NCBI RefSeq assembly: GCF_003254155.1
Contig: NZ_QKZI01000001.1
Span: 682,001-746,000 of the forward strand
From: Psychrobacillus insolitus
Lineage (GTDB): Bacteria; Bacillota; Bacilli; Bacillales_A; Planococcaceae
Length of the DNA stretch: 64,000 nucleotides
Direction of reading: 5' to 3'
Of this stretch, positions 43,795-54,075 are shown one piece after another. Under the pieces are notes generated by a model that was not told the origin of the DNA, did not search any database, and saw only the letters and a program-made list of their open reading frames with translations. Made by a program: the position numbers and the translations under genes. Position 1 is the stretch's first letter, and the number at the start of each line of letters is the position of its first letter.

Positions 43795-44976
43795 TTAAGG
43801 ATTTACTTTCGTATTAAACACTTGTTTACCATCTATGAATTCAAGAATTGTCGCAGATTTAATCGGATGATGATTTTCGTCAACTGTGTATAAACCAGTT
43901 ACTAGTTCAAGATCTTTTGTAGCTGCTAAAGCTTCTTGAATTTTAGCTCCATCAGTCGAACCAGCACGTTCAATCGCATCTTTTAACAGGTAAACTGTAT
44001 CGTACCCAAGTGCATTAAATGAATTTGGCGCTTCGCCATATTTTGCTTCGTATTTATCTGCAAATTCTTTTGCTTTACCATCTGGATCTTCTGCAGAGTA
44101 ATGATTAATGATATACGTATTATTTAATGCTTCCGCACCAGCTAGCTCAACAATTGTTGGAGAATCCCAACCATCTGCGCCCATTAATGGTACAGTGATT
44201 CCTAATTCTCTTGCTTGTTTTACGATTAATCCCACTTCTTCATAATATCCTGGGATAAATACGAAATCAGGATTAGCAGATTTAATACGAGTTAATGTTG
44301 AACGGAAGTCATTATCTTTTGCAACATAAGACTCTTCTGAAACAATTTTCCCACCCGCTGCTTCAAAATCTGCAATGAATGATTCCGCAAGACCTTTTGC
44401 ATAATCACTTGCATTATCAGCATATACTGCTGCTGTTTTTACTTTTAGTTCTTGAGTTGCAAAGTTTGCTGCTACTGTTCCTTGGAAAGGATCAATAAAT
44501 GATGTACGGAATGTAAATTCATTTACAGAACCATCTTCAGCAACTGTAACTGTTGGACTTGTACCTGAAGGTGTGATTATAGGTGTTTTGCTGTCTAAAG
44601 CAATTTGGACTTGTGCTACTGTGTTTCCACTTGTTGCAGCTCCAATAATTGCCGATACATTATCTTGGCTTGTTAGCTTGATTGCAGCATTTGTTGCTTC
44701 AGATGCATCTGATTTATTGTCTACTTTTACTGGTACGATTTCTTTTCCATCAATACCACCTGCAGCATTAATCTCTTCAATAGCTAAATCAATTCCATCT
44801 GCTTCTGAAGAACCATATGATGCCACTGGACCTGATAGTTCAAGGTTAAGACCAATTTTGATTGTATCTCCACCTTCACTACTCGTGCTTTCATCATCCC
44901 CACCAGAACAACCTGCTAGAATACCTGTTAATAATGTTGTTGCAAGAAAAAGTGATGCAAATTTCTTTGTCTTCAT
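43795..44976 (-). CDS. livK: Branched-chain amino acid ABC transporter substrate-binding lipoprotein LivK
   Basis: A 393-residue lipoprotein. The lipobox is LLTGILAGCSGG, followed by a Ser/Glu linker and the periplasmic-binding fold: IKIGLNLELSGPVASYGSSE, VSAIIGAATSGNTVAQVQIA, RTSFIDPFQGTVAANFATQE and NSFNALGYDTVYLLKDAIER. It captures Leu/Ile/Val (or related amino acids) outside the membrane. It is the promoter-proximal gene of livKHMGF and has GGGGG upstream of its ATG. Confidence 0.95.
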   Translation of the reverse strand: MKTKKFASLFLATTLLTGILAGCSGGDDESTSSEGGDTIKIGLNLELSGPVASYGSSEADGIDLAIEEINAAGGIDGKEIVPVKVDNKSDASEATNAAIKLTSQDNVSAIIGAATSGNTVAQVQIALDSKTPIITPSGTSPTVTVAEDGSVNEFTFRTSFIDPFQGTVAANFATQELKVKTAAVYADNASDYAKGLAESFIADFEAAGGKIVSEESYVAKDNDFRSTLTRIKSANPDFVFIPGYYEEVGLIVKQARELGITVPLMGADGWDSPTIVELAGAEALNNTYIINHYSAEDPDGKAKEFADKYEAKYGEAPNSFNALGYDTVYLLKDAIERAGSTDGAKIQEALAATKDLELVTGLYTVDENHHPIKSATILEFIDGKQVFNTKVNP

Positions 44977-45298
44977 AAATAATCCCCCTAATTTTAATTG
45001 AAAATTCTGACTTCATGAGTTATACTACTCTTTTTTCTATTTTATAGAGAGTAAACTATCAAAACTATCAATTTGTTATATGACTCCTTTATTGTAAAAC
45101 AAACTTCAAATTCAGTCTATACCAATAATTCCCTTAATTCAAAATGTTCTAACATTAATTCAGGATAACATAATATTTCCGGTTGAAAATCTACTTATAT
45201 CAACGATTCTAAGTTTATTTAAATATAAAAAAAATTTCAAAAAACATATAATAGTAACAGTTTTTTACGGTATGTAGGAAAAGCAGCGAGAAAATTTT
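44977..45298. other. AT-rich intergenic region between livK and pepF
   Basis: This region carries the divergent promoters of livK and pepF. No gene is seen. Partial CodY-like AATTTTC stretches exist but match the consensus poorly. Confidence 0.3.
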
Positions 45299-45322
45299 AC
45301 TGTATATGACTGTATATACAGT
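45299..45322. promoter_or_regulatory. Palindromic operator candidate upstream of pepF
   Basis: ACTGTATATACAGT (45309-45322) is a perfect 14-bp palindrome, preceded by a half-site ACTGTATATG (45299-45308) in direct repeat. Its place about 100 bases before the pepF start suggests a repressor site. Confidence 0.45.
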
Positions 45323-45419
45323 TATCTGGGTATTATCCAACTACTCTTTTTTACTTTTTCTTGATAGTTCTATATACTTTAAATCAGTTCGATATCCGTA
45401 ATAAAAGGGAGAGATAGAA

Positions 45420-47231
45420 ATGGTTAAAAACTTACCCAATCGTTCAGAAGTTCCAATTGAAGAAACTTGGAGTTTGACAGATTTGTTTGCAATAGAAAAA
45501 GATTTCGATGCCGCTTTAGAAGGCATTAAGAATGAAGTAACTTCTTTTGTGGACAATCACAAAGGCAAAATAGACAGCGCTTCTACTATTAATGATGCGT
45601 TAAAAACTTATGCATCTATTTATGAGAAAATTGTACCTGTTGGAACCTATGCTAGTTTGTCATTAAGTACTGATCAAACAAATACGGAAGCTCAAATGAG
45701 AGCTAGCAAATTTGGATCTTTATCCGCAAAAATAAGCAGTCAATTATCTTTTATCAATAGTGAACTGGTTACTCTTTCTAGCGAAGTTATTCAAGAAGCA
45801 ATCCAACTATCTCCTGAATACGAACATTATTTAACTAAATTACTTATCAAAAAGCAATATCAACTCCATCCAGAAGTAGAAAAAACACTTGCTGCTTTCT
45901 CCACTACTTTTAATGCCCCTTACAAACTTTACGGTACGACTAAAATGGTTGATCTATCGTTCGACAATTTTGAAGTAGATGGCAAGTCGTATCCATTAAG
46001 TTATGTATCTTTTGAAAATGATTGGGAAGGTGAAACAGATACCGCTATTCGCAGAACTGCTTTTCATGCCTTTTCTTCTAAATTAAAAGAATATCAGCAT
46101 ACTACTGCAGTAACATATGACATGCATCTGCAAATAGAAAAAACGAATGCTGATTTGCGAGGGTATGATTCTATTTTTGATTATTTACTACTTGATCAAG
46201 AAGTAGATCGCTCCTTATACAACCGTCAGATTGATTTAATCACGAAGGAGCTCGCACCACATATGCGAAAGTATGCAAAACTCCTTCAAAAAGAACATGG
46301 ACTAGACAAAATGACGTTCGCTGATTTAAAAATTTCACTGGATCCAACCTACGAGCCAAAAATAACTGTCGAGGAATCGAAGAAATATATTAAAGATGCA
46401 CTAGGTGTTATGGGCGAGGAATACTTAGGAATGGTTGACCGAGCTTATGATGAACGCTGGATTGACTTTGCACAAAATAAAGGGAAATCTACTGGCGCAT
46501 TTTGCTCAAGCCCATATGGACATCATCCGTATATCCTTATTTCATGGTCAAGCAAAATGAATGAAGTTTTCGTTCTTGCACACGAACTCGGTCATGCCGG
46601 TCACTTCTACCATTCAAATAAAGAACAGAATATCTTTAATGCTCGACCATCCCTTTACTTTATCGAGGCTCCGTCCACTATGAATGAAATGCTTGTCGCA
46701 AATCATTTATTGAAAAACTCAAATGATCCAAAATTTAAACGTTGGGTAATTTCTTCTATTGTAGCAAGAACGTATTATCATAATTTTGTTACACATTTAC
46801 TCGAAGCTGCTTATCAACGAAAAGTATATGAACGAATTGATCAAGGTTTAACTGTAAATGCAGACATTTTAAATGAATATAAAAGAGAGGTTTTGGAAGA
46901 TTTCTGGGGAGATTCTGTTGAAATTAATGAAGGTGCAGAATTGACTTGGATGCGCCAACCGCATTATTACATGGGATTATACCCTTATACGTACAGTGCA
47001 GGTTTAACGATATCTACGCAAGTTTCGAGACGAATACTTTCTGAAGGCCAAACAGCTGTAGATGAATGGATTGACGTATTAAAAGCTGGTGGGACCAAAT
47101 CTCCCGCAGAACTTGCTCAAATGGCTGGTGTCGATATTACAACTGAAGAACCTTTACGAGATACAATTTCCTATATTGGTTCATTAATCGATGAATTAAT
47201 TGCACTTACAGATGAAATAAATCAAAACTAA
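45420..47231 (+). CDS. pepF: Oligoendopeptidase F (M3 family)
   Basis: A 603-residue zinc peptidase that cuts short peptides in the cytoplasm. The zinc motif is VFVLAHELGHAGHFYH (HELGH, about residues 388-392), with the third ligand Glu in FIEAPSTMNEMLV. The N-terminal domain begins LPNRSEVPIEETWSLTDLFA, the M3B signature. GGGAGAG lies before the ATG. It is monocistronic, and its stop codon is formed by the first bases of a family A repeat. Confidence 0.96.
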   Translation: MVKNLPNRSEVPIEETWSLTDLFAIEKDFDAALEGIKNEVTSFVDNHKGKIDSASTINDALKTYASIYEKIVPVGTYASLSLSTDQTNTEAQMRASKFGSLSAKISSQLSFINSELVTLSSEVIQEAIQLSPEYEHYLTKLLIKKQYQLHPEVEKTLAAFSTTFNAPYKLYGTTKMVDLSFDNFEVDGKSYPLSYVSFENDWEGETDTAIRRTAFHAFSSKLKEYQHTTAVTYDMHLQIEKTNADLRGYDSIFDYLLLDQEVDRSLYNRQIDLITKELAPHMRKYAKLLQKEHGLDKMTFADLKISLDPTYEPKITVEESKKYIKDALGVMGEEYLGMVDRAYDERWIDFAQNKGKSTGAFCSSPYGHHPYILISWSSKMNEVFVLAHELGHAGHFYHSNKEQNIFNARPSLYFIEAPSTMNEMLVANHLLKNSNDPKFKRWVISSIVARTYYHNFVTHLLEAAYQRKVYERIDQGLTVNADILNEYKREVLEDFWGDSVEINEGAELTWMRQPHYYMGLYPYTYSAGLTISTQVSRRILSEGQTAVDEWIDVLKAGGTKSPAELAQMAGVDITTEEPLRDTISYIGSLIDELIALTDEINQN

Positions 47232-47294
47232 GAAAAGCGGAACCCCCTATTACTGCGCAAGGCAGCAAATGGGGAATCGCAAGGGGCTTAGACT
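47229..47294 (+). repeat. Dispersed intergenic repeat, family A
   Basis: TAAGAAAAGCGGAACCCCCT begins at the pepF stop codon itself; GCGCAAGGCAGCAAATGGGG and AGGGGCTTAGACTA follow. CCCCCT and AGGGG can pair. Confidence 0.65.
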
Positions 47295-47334
47295 AAAAAG
47301 AGTAGGCACATGAATTTCATGTGCCTACTCTTTT
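47295..47334. terminator. Bidirectional terminator pepF / MFS exporter
   Basis: AAAAAGAGTAGGCACATGAA pairs fully with its complement up to CTCTTTT. Confidence 0.9.
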
Positions 47335-47346
47335 CTATTATTCAGA

Positions 47347-48816
47347 TTAGCTTTGTTTTGTTGCTATTGGTCGTTTTACAAAAAATGCCAATACTAAAGC
47401 TACGACAGTTACAATTGTTGCGATCAAGAATGTGTAGTTAATTCCTTCTAGCATAGCTTGTATACCTAGTTGCGCTTTGAATTGTGCAAGTGCATCTACT
47501 GTTGTAGGAACAACTCCCGCTTTTGTAGCCTCTGTAAATAATTTTTCCGCAACATTATCCATTCTTGCATTCATAATTGTCAAGAAAATTGCAGTACCAA
47601 TTGCTCCCGAAACTTGTTGTAATGTATTATTCATCGCAGTACCATGAGGATTTAAATTCATCGGCAACTGATTTAACCCATTTGTCATAATAGGCATCAT
47701 GACCATTGACATACCGAACATTCTAACTGTATATATTGCCATAATATAGAAATAGTCTGATTCCATACCCAAATTACTCATCATATATGTTCCAATTGTC
47801 ATAATAACCAGACCAGTCATTGCTAATATTCGAGCCCCGTATTTATCGAATAGTTTCCCTGTGATTGGTGACATAATTCCCATCGCTAAAGCCCCTGGTA
47901 ACATTAATAACCCAGAATCCATAGGAGAAATCCCTCTAATTGATTGTACATATAATGGTGTTAATATCATTCCAGAAAACATTGCTGCTGAAACTACGAT
48001 TGAAATAACCGAAGATAATGCGAACATGGGATATTTATAAATACGCATATCCAACATTGGCTCTTCTAATTTTAATTGTCTTAAGACAAACCAGATTAAC
48101 GAAAGAACACCAATAATAATTGTCCCATAAACGATTGGAGCATCCCATCCTTTGGCCCCTGCCGAACTAAATCCGTATAGAAGACCGCCAAAACCAATAC
48201 TTGATAATACAAGTGAAAATACATCTAATTTCGCTTTACTATTTGGTGTTATATTACGGAATTTAAATATAGCTAATAGTAAAACGATGATTGCCAATGG
48301 AAGAATAATTTCAAATAACGCTCTCCAATCATAATGTTCTATGATGAATCCTGACAAAGTTGGTCCAATTGCTGGAGCTGAGATCATTACGAGTCCGAAC
48401 ATCCCCATTGCTGCTCCGCGACGTTCAATTGGGAAAGCAGTTAACATAACATTCATAAGTAGCGGCATCATCATAGCCGAACCTGCTGCTTGAATCATTC
48501 GCGCTAGGATTAAAACCCAAAATTCTGGTGCAATTATAGCTAAAAAAGTACCTAATGAGAATAAAATCATTGCTGTTATAAATAATTTTCTATTTGTAAA
48601 TCGTTGTACAAAAAAAGCACTTGCTGGTATTAAAATACCATTCACTAACATATACCCAGTGGTTAACCACTGTACCGTTGATGCTGGTACATCAAATTCA
48701 ACCATAATTGTAGGTAATGCTACGTTTAATAACGTATTGTTTAAAAATGCAATGAATGCTCCTACAAATAAGATTGCAATCATCGCGTAAGGTGGTTTTT
48801 TTTGCAATTCGTTCAT
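47347..48816 (-). CDS. MFS drug exporter, DHA2 (EmrB/QacA) family
   Basis: A 489-residue protein with 14 predicted membrane helices. Motif A-like LTTGYMLVNGILIPASAFFV, motif C region GLVMISAPAIGPTLSGFIIE, and LDMRIYKYPMFALSSVISIV fit the DHA2 drug:H+ antiporters. It is divergent from a TetR gene across 190 bases, the standard layout for a drug-induced exporter and its repressor. Substrates are unknown. Confidence 0.93.
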   Translation of the reverse strand: MNELQKKPPYAMIAILFVGAFIAFLNNTLLNVALPTIMVEFDVPASTVQWLTTGYMLVNGILIPASAFFVQRFTNRKLFITAMILFSLGTFLAIIAPEFWVLILARMIQAAGSAMMMPLLMNVMLTAFPIERRGAAMGMFGLVMISAPAIGPTLSGFIIEHYDWRALFEIILPLAIIVLLLAIFKFRNITPNSKAKLDVFSLVLSSIGFGGLLYGFSSAGAKGWDAPIVYGTIIIGVLSLIWFVLRQLKLEEPMLDMRIYKYPMFALSSVISIVVSAAMFSGMILTPLYVQSIRGISPMDSGLLMLPGALAMGIMSPITGKLFDKYGARILAMTGLVIMTIGTYMMSNLGMESDYFYIMAIYTVRMFGMSMVMMPIMTNGLNQLPMNLNPHGTAMNNTLQQVSGAIGTAIFLTIMNARMDNVAEKLFTEATKAGVVPTTVDALAQFKAQLGIQAMLEGINYTFLIATIVTVVALVLAFFVKRPIATKQS

Positions 48817-49007
48817 TTAATTATTTCCTCCTGTATATATCATTATCTATATATTATTTACACAACTAGTTTACTACTTTGACTATTTTATACGCATAGT
48901 ACAAAAAATGCAAACTTGTAAACCGCTTACATCGAAAGATACTTGATTTTGTTATATATAGAGGGTAATATGAAATTATACTAATGGTCTAAAAGGTGAT
49001 GAATTTA

Positions 49008-49880
49008 ATGCTTAACAAAAAACGCAAAGTACTAATAGCTGCACAACATCTGTTTATTGAAAAAGGTTTCACTGACACATCAGTACAAGACATTATTGAT
49101 GAAGCAAAGATCTCAAAAGGAACTTTTTATAACTATTTTTCTTCTAAAAACGAATGTGTCATCGAAATACTTGAAAATGCAAGAGAAGAAACTGCCTTGA
49201 AAAGAAGAGAATTATTAGTGTACCAAGATATTTCAGATCAACGAATTTTAATTGAGCAAATTTCCATACGAATGAAAATATATCGCGATCGTAATCTAAT
49301 GCCCATATTTGTCGCTATTTTTCAAGCACAGGATTCCGGTTTGAGTGAATTTATAAAAAAAAATCACTATGAAGAAATAAAATGGCTTGCAGAGCGTTTA
49401 GTGGATGTGTTTGGTAAACAAACGAAAAAGGTTTCCTTGGACTGTGCAGTATTAATGCTTGGTATGATACAACAAATACAGCACCCGTGGACGTTAAAAT
49501 CGAAGCAAATAAGTATGGAAGAATTAGTTGGATTTATAATGAGACGAGTGGAATCCATGATTGATAGTATGATTGATACGAATGACTCACTAATTGACCC
49601 ACACCGATTTGAAAATTTCTATGAAGACGTTGAAATTACAAAGAAACATGTACTGGATCAACTTAAATCTTTTAAACAACAGTACTTGGATGAACTAAAA
49701 GAAAACGAACTCCAACATATCGAGTTTATATTAGAAGAGCTTTCCTTAAAGAAACCTCGAAAGTATATATTGGAGGCAGTTATACATTCATTTTCAGATA
49801 CGTTTAAAAAAACTTCTTACCATAAACAATTAACAGAAGTCACTGCTAATGTTTGGAAACTAATTGATGAAACTTATTAA
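49008..49880 (+). CDS. TetR family transcriptional regulator
   Basis: A protein of about 290 residues with the TetR helix-turn-helix at residues 5-52 (RKVLIAAQHLFIEKGFTDTS, DIIDEAKISKGTFYNYFSSK). The ligand domain is longer than usual by about 90 residues. ATG 49008 has AAAAGG at 9-10 bases; the earlier GTG/ATG at 48996/48999 are part of that ribosome binding site. It likely represses the divergent MFS exporter. A small unknown gene follows after 16 bases. Confidence 0.9.
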   Translation: MLNKKRKVLIAAQHLFIEKGFTDTSVQDIIDEAKISKGTFYNYFSSKNECVIEILENAREETALKRRELLVYQDISDQRILIEQISIRMKIYRDRNLMPIFVAIFQAQDSGLSEFIKKNHYEEIKWLAERLVDVFGKQTKKVSLDCAVLMLGMIQQIQHPWTLKSKQISMEELVGFIMRRVESMIDSMIDTNDSLIDPHRFENFYEDVEITKKHVLDQLKSFKQQYLDELKENELQHIEFILEELSLKKPRKYILEAVIHSFSDTFKKTSYHKQLTEVTANVWKLIDETY

Positions 49881-49896
49881 ATCGGAGGAAATTCCC

Positions 49897-50172
49897 ATGG
49901 ACGATCGAATTATTCAACAGTATAAAGAGGATGAATATATAATGATTCAGCTTTTTGTTCAGTGGTGTATGAATCATGATCTAAATCCAACTGAATTATA
50001 TGATTTAGCTTACCCGGGACAAATGAAAAATGAAGCCCTTCTCCAGGCCATGGAAGATTCGGAAAAAGGTAGTCTAGAAGTAGATACAGAAACAGTACTA
50101 CATGTATTACAATTATTTGGTAATGATGATTTAGCGTTTATTGTATCTGAGAAAGCTACTCAAATAAAATAA
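49897..50172 (+). CDS. Small conserved protein of unknown function
   Basis: A 91-residue acidic protein: YKEDEYIMIQLFVQWCMNHD, LNPTELYDLAYPGQMKNEAL, LEVDTETVLHVLQLFGNDDL. It looks like a helical cytosolic protein, and I do not know its role. CGGAGG is 9 bases upstream of ATG 49897, and the gene follows the TetR gene closely, so they share a transcript that ends at the strong terminator. Confidence 0.75.
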   Translation: MDDRIIQQYKEDEYIMIQLFVQWCMNHDLNPTELYDLAYPGQMKNEALLQAMEDSEKGSLEVDTETVLHVLQLFGNDDLAFIVSEKATQIK

Positions 50173-50210
50173 AAGAAATCACCTGTCAGAGGACAAGTGA
50201 TTTCTTTTTT
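50170..50210. terminator. Bidirectional terminator before ppk
   Basis: AAAAGAAATCACCTGTC pairs with GACAAGTGATTTCTTTT around AGAG. Confidence 0.9.
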
Positions 50211-50217
50211 GAAATAA

Positions 50218-52320
50218 TTACTCTTCTTCTATATGCATTAAGGAAGATTCCAGTAATAATTCCTGGCTATTGATACGGGCGCCTTCCGTTTCTTTGTAAT
50301 AATAGTTTCCTGTGGCATCTTGCATTCTACCTTTTGCCGTATCTTTTAATTGTAAATCTAATATCTCCATAATACGCATCTTAATAGAAGGAGATAAGAT
50401 AGGAAACAAAATTTCCACTCGCTTGATCATATTCCTGGTCATCATATCCGCTGAGGAAAGATAAAGTCTAGATGACCCGTTACGATTGAACCAATATATA
50501 CGTGTATGCTCAAGTAACTTACCTACGATACTTAATACTGTAATATTTTCACTTACTCCTGGAATTTGTGGTCTTAAGCAACAAATTCCTCGTACTAATA
50601 ACTCAATTTTTACACCAGCTGAAGATGCTTCATACAATTTAGATATTAAGTCTTTATCTGTTAACGAATTCATCTTTAACTTTATATGTCCATTACCGTA
50701 TATTTTATGATATTCTATTTCTTCATCTATCAAATATAAAAATTTATCTCTGATATCAAATGGAGAAACGAATAACTTTTGGTAATCGGGTTTTTCTGTA
50801 TACCCACTTAAGTAGTTAAAGAACTGAGTCGCATCTGAACCAATCTTTTTGTTTGTCGTAATAATTCCCATATCTGTATAAATTCGTGCAGTTTGGTCAT
50901 TGTAGTTTCCAGTGCCTAAATGGACGAACTGCTCGATACGGTTATTTTTTCTCCGCACTACTAATGTTATTTTAGAATGCGTTTTTAAATTATGCATACC
51001 ATAAATTACTAGGCACCCTGCTTTTTCTAATTCTTTTGCCCAATGAACATTTTTTTCTTCATCAAAACGGGCTTTTAACTCCACTAAAACGGTTACTTGT
51101 TTTCCATTTTCCGCTGCCCTTTTTAGCGCAAGTATAATAGGCGAGTTACCGCTAACTCTATATAAAGTTTGCTTGATTGCAAGAACACTTGGATCATCCG
51201 CAGCTTTTTCAACAAAGTCAATAATAGGTTGGAAAGATTCATATGGATGATGGAAAAACAAATCTTGTTTTAAAGCTTTAGCATAGATATCCTCATCATC
51301 TGCTAAATCTGCCGGTGGTTGTGGTATAAATGGCGTGTAAAATAAATGATCATACTTTCCTTCAAATGCCTTAATAAAAGAAAATAAGAATGTAGTATCT
51401 AGTGGACCTTCAACTTTAAATACATCATTACGGTGTATTTCTAATTCATCTAATAAGTAATTTAATATTTTGGGTTTAATTTCTGCCGCTTTTACTTCTA
51501 ATCTACTAACCGCTCCCCACTTACGTTTTTTCAACTCTTTTTCAATTTCAATAAGTAAGTCACGAGCACCTTCTTCGTGAATCGTTAAATCTGCATTTCG
51601 AGTAATTCGGAAAGGGTTTGCATATTTCACATGATATCCATGGAAAAGTTTATGGATATTTTCCACAATGACATCTTCTAATAAAACGCCAGCAAAAGAG
51701 CCATCAGTTGTAGAAATCTCTATAAACCTTTTTATTACGGATGGAACTTGAACTATAGCAATTTTCGTCTGCTCCATATCATTATTCTTCCTATCCTCTA
51801 CCATAACTAATAAATTCATTGTTTTGCTTAACAAAATTGGAAATGGACGATAAGCATCTACTGCTATTGGCGTAAGTACCGGGAAAATTTCTTCTTCAAA
51901 TTTAGTATCTAATTCTTGTTTTTGCTCATTCGTTAATTGATTGTATCGTAGTAAAGAAATACCCTCTTTAGGTAACTGTACATCGATTAATTCTTTGTAA
52001 ATGTTCATTTGTCTCGCAACAAGTTCTTTTGTCATAATAGATATTTGCTTTAGCTGTTCTTTTGGTGTCATTCCAGCTTTGTTTTCAGGCTTATTAAAAC
52101 CAGCTCGCACTTGGTCTTGAAGTCCAGCGACACGTACCATAAAAAATTCATCTAAATTGGAACTGAATATTGCTAGAAACTTTAGTCTTTCAAGCATTGG
52201 ATTGGATGGATCTTCTGCCTCTTCTAAAACTCGTTTATTAAATGCTAACCAACTTATTTCTCGATTATTATAATATGCATAATCATCAAACTGATGGTCC
52301 ACCTCTTTAACTTCATTCAT
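50218..52320 (-). CDS. ppk: Polyphosphate kinase Ppk1
   Basis: It makes polyphosphate from ATP reversibly. The 700-residue Ppk1 has the N-terminal YYNNREISWLAFNKRVLEEA, the catalytic histidine in LKTHSKITLVVRRKN (phospho-His), and VHLGTGNYNDQTARIYTDMG. Ordinary length. Its start overlaps ppx by 8 bases, so production and breakdown of polyphosphate are made together. Confidence 0.96.
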   Translation of the reverse strand: MNEVKEVDHQFDDYAYYNNREISWLAFNKRVLEEAEDPSNPMLERLKFLAIFSSNLDEFFMVRVAGLQDQVRAGFNKPENKAGMTPKEQLKQISIMTKELVARQMNIYKELIDVQLPKEGISLLRYNQLTNEQKQELDTKFEEEIFPVLTPIAVDAYRPFPILLSKTMNLLVMVEDRKNNDMEQTKIAIVQVPSVIKRFIEISTTDGSFAGVLLEDVIVENIHKLFHGYHVKYANPFRITRNADLTIHEEGARDLLIEIEKELKKRKWGAVSRLEVKAAEIKPKILNYLLDELEIHRNDVFKVEGPLDTTFLFSFIKAFEGKYDHLFYTPFIPQPPADLADDEDIYAKALKQDLFFHHPYESFQPIIDFVEKAADDPSVLAIKQTLYRVSGNSPIILALKRAAENGKQVTVLVELKARFDEEKNVHWAKELEKAGCLVIYGMHNLKTHSKITLVVRRKNNRIEQFVHLGTGNYNDQTARIYTDMGIITTNKKIGSDATQFFNYLSGYTEKPDYQKLFVSPFDIRDKFLYLIDEEIEYHKIYGNGHIKLKMNSLTDKDLISKLYEASSAGVKIELLVRGICCLRPQIPGVSENITVLSIVGKLLEHTRIYWFNRNGSSRLYLSSADMMTRNMIKRVEILFPILSPSIKMRIMEILDLQLKDTAKGRMQDATGNYYYKETEGARINSQELLLESSLMHIEEE

Positions 52321-53863
52321 TTATAGTCTCCTCCATATCAAATTCAATTATTACTTCACTCGTAGAGATTTTCTCCACATGTTTTTTAAATTTTTCTGCA
52401 TGATATTTTTCGAGCAAATAATTTTCAAAAACATGAAAAGTAATATTTATTGTTTCCTCGCATCTTTTTAATGTAACGGTGCGAATATTAGATTTACCTA
52501 GAACGTCAATTCCATGTACAAACTTAATAAGTGCACCAATATCTCTTAGTTGATGATACTCTTCTTCCGGAATTATATTCGGGTAGGTATCAACATACTT
52601 TTTAAATGTATTTCTATTTTTAAAGGAAGCTAGTAATGCTAATCTTAAACGTTCCTTATTAGAAAGCCCGTCTATTGTTATATTCGTTAACAAATAAAAT
52701 GTATGTTGACTACTACCATCTCGGTCGATATGTTCTCCAATGTGGAATAGTTGATATGCATATTGTAAAAATGCTTCATTTTCTAATGGTTCAATATAAC
52801 CCCATTCACAAAATTGGGTGTAGATTGGATAAAAGATGTCGTACAAATGAAGTGCGCTTTCTTCCATTACACCAAATTTACCTAGCACTTGCCTAATGGC
52901 TTTCGAAGTTACTTCAGACACATTAAAGTTTGTAGGGAATAATTCCATGAGTTGGGTAATGATAATACCTTCCCTTAGTCCCTTTTTACTGTATGAAAAT
53001 GTAGTGGAATCAATTACATCCATAAAAACACGAAAAGTTTCTAGTGCAGGTAAGATAATATCAGCACGATCACTTGATAGACCATCAATTTTTTTTAAGT
53101 CCTCTAGCGAACATGCAGCAAATCCCTCACTTATTTCAGCTAAATCCTTTCGTTTTAATTCATATTGATGTGTTCCATTAAGCCCGAAATTTTTTCGTTG
53201 CTGATCTACTTGGACAATATTTCGTGCGCTACCCCCAATTGCTATTATTGGGACCTGTAAATCTTTCAACCATTCTAATGATTCAAATTGGTCTTGGATA
53301 AATTTTCTAAGATTTTTAATTTCTTGAGATGTTATCATGGAGCCCTTTATAAATTTACTTTTTAGCGAAACTGCACCGAAAGGAAAACTATGAGAATAAA
53401 TTAGTTTCTTATTTTCAAAATAAGTTACCTCGGTACTTCCTCCACCCATGTCAATCGTTACCGCCGTATGTATATTGGTCGTGTGAGTTACTGCCAAGTA
53501 TCCAAAATAGGCCTCTTGGTCTGTCGATAAAACCATAAGTTGAAAGCCAATTTCTTTTTCTACAAGTGCAACAATCTCTTCTCGGTTACTTGCTTGTCTA
53601 ATAGCTGCTGTAGCTGCTGCAAAAACATCATCTACTTGAATAGCTAAAAGAATCTCTTTAAATTTCTTTAATGTTTCGATCAAAACAATAATTCCATCTT
53701 CACTTAATTCTCCATTTTGTTGAATATACATACTGAGTCTTGCAACCATTTTGAAGTTATGGTGTTCTACTAATCCATTTGAAGGACTATAACTATAAAC
53801 GACAAGTCGGATAGTGTTTGAACCTATATCTATAATTGCTTTTTTATCGGTTTTTATTGTCAT
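52313..53863 (-). CDS. ppx: Exopolyphosphatase Ppx/GppA family
   Basis: A 516-residue phosphatase of the ASKHA fold. Phosphate-binding motifs are AIIDIGSNTIRLVVY (about 9-23), AVTIDMGGGSTEVTYF (about 138-153) and the adenosine-like IIAIGGSARNIVQV. The C-terminal half is an HD-like domain (LFHIGEHIDRDGSSQHTFYL). It releases phosphate from polyphosphate ends or hydrolyses pppGpp. It is the first gene in a ppx-ppk operon. Confidence 0.94.
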   Translation of the reverse strand: MTIKTDKKAIIDIGSNTIRLVVYSYSPSNGLVEHHNFKMVARLSMYIQQNGELSEDGIIVLIETLKKFKEILLAIQVDDVFAAATAAIRQASNREEIVALVEKEIGFQLMVLSTDQEAYFGYLAVTHTTNIHTAVTIDMGGGSTEVTYFENKKLIYSHSFPFGAVSLKSKFIKGSMITSQEIKNLRKFIQDQFESLEWLKDLQVPIIAIGGSARNIVQVDQQRKNFGLNGTHQYELKRKDLAEISEGFAACSLEDLKKIDGLSSDRADIILPALETFRVFMDVIDSTTFSYSKKGLREGIIITQLMELFPTNFNVSEVTSKAIRQVLGKFGVMEESALHLYDIFYPIYTQFCEWGYIEPLENEAFLQYAYQLFHIGEHIDRDGSSQHTFYLLTNITIDGLSNKERLRLALLASFKNRNTFKKYVDTYPNIIPEEEYHQLRDIGALIKFVHGIDVLGKSNIRTVTLKRCEETINITFHVFENYLLEKYHAEKFKKHVEKISTSEVIIEFDMEETINE

Positions 53864-54075
53864 TATTATTCCTCTACTCCTCTATTTTAAAACTATTTAG
53901 CCGTCTAAATTGTAAAGTATTTGTAAATTTAGTATTGGAAACATAAAATTTTTATTCCAGGCTTATATTATACATGAATGTTTTAAGCGGATTTAAGTAT
54001 TTTTTCAGAATTTTTTACCTTTTATAAAATAATTCATGTACAATATTGAGGAGATTAGAGGAGGTGATAACTGAC

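Noticed and set aside
44977-45298. CodY binding site for livK
   Set aside because: Best matches to AATTTTCWGAAAATT have only about 10-11 of 15 positions in an AT-rich region, which is expected by chance.
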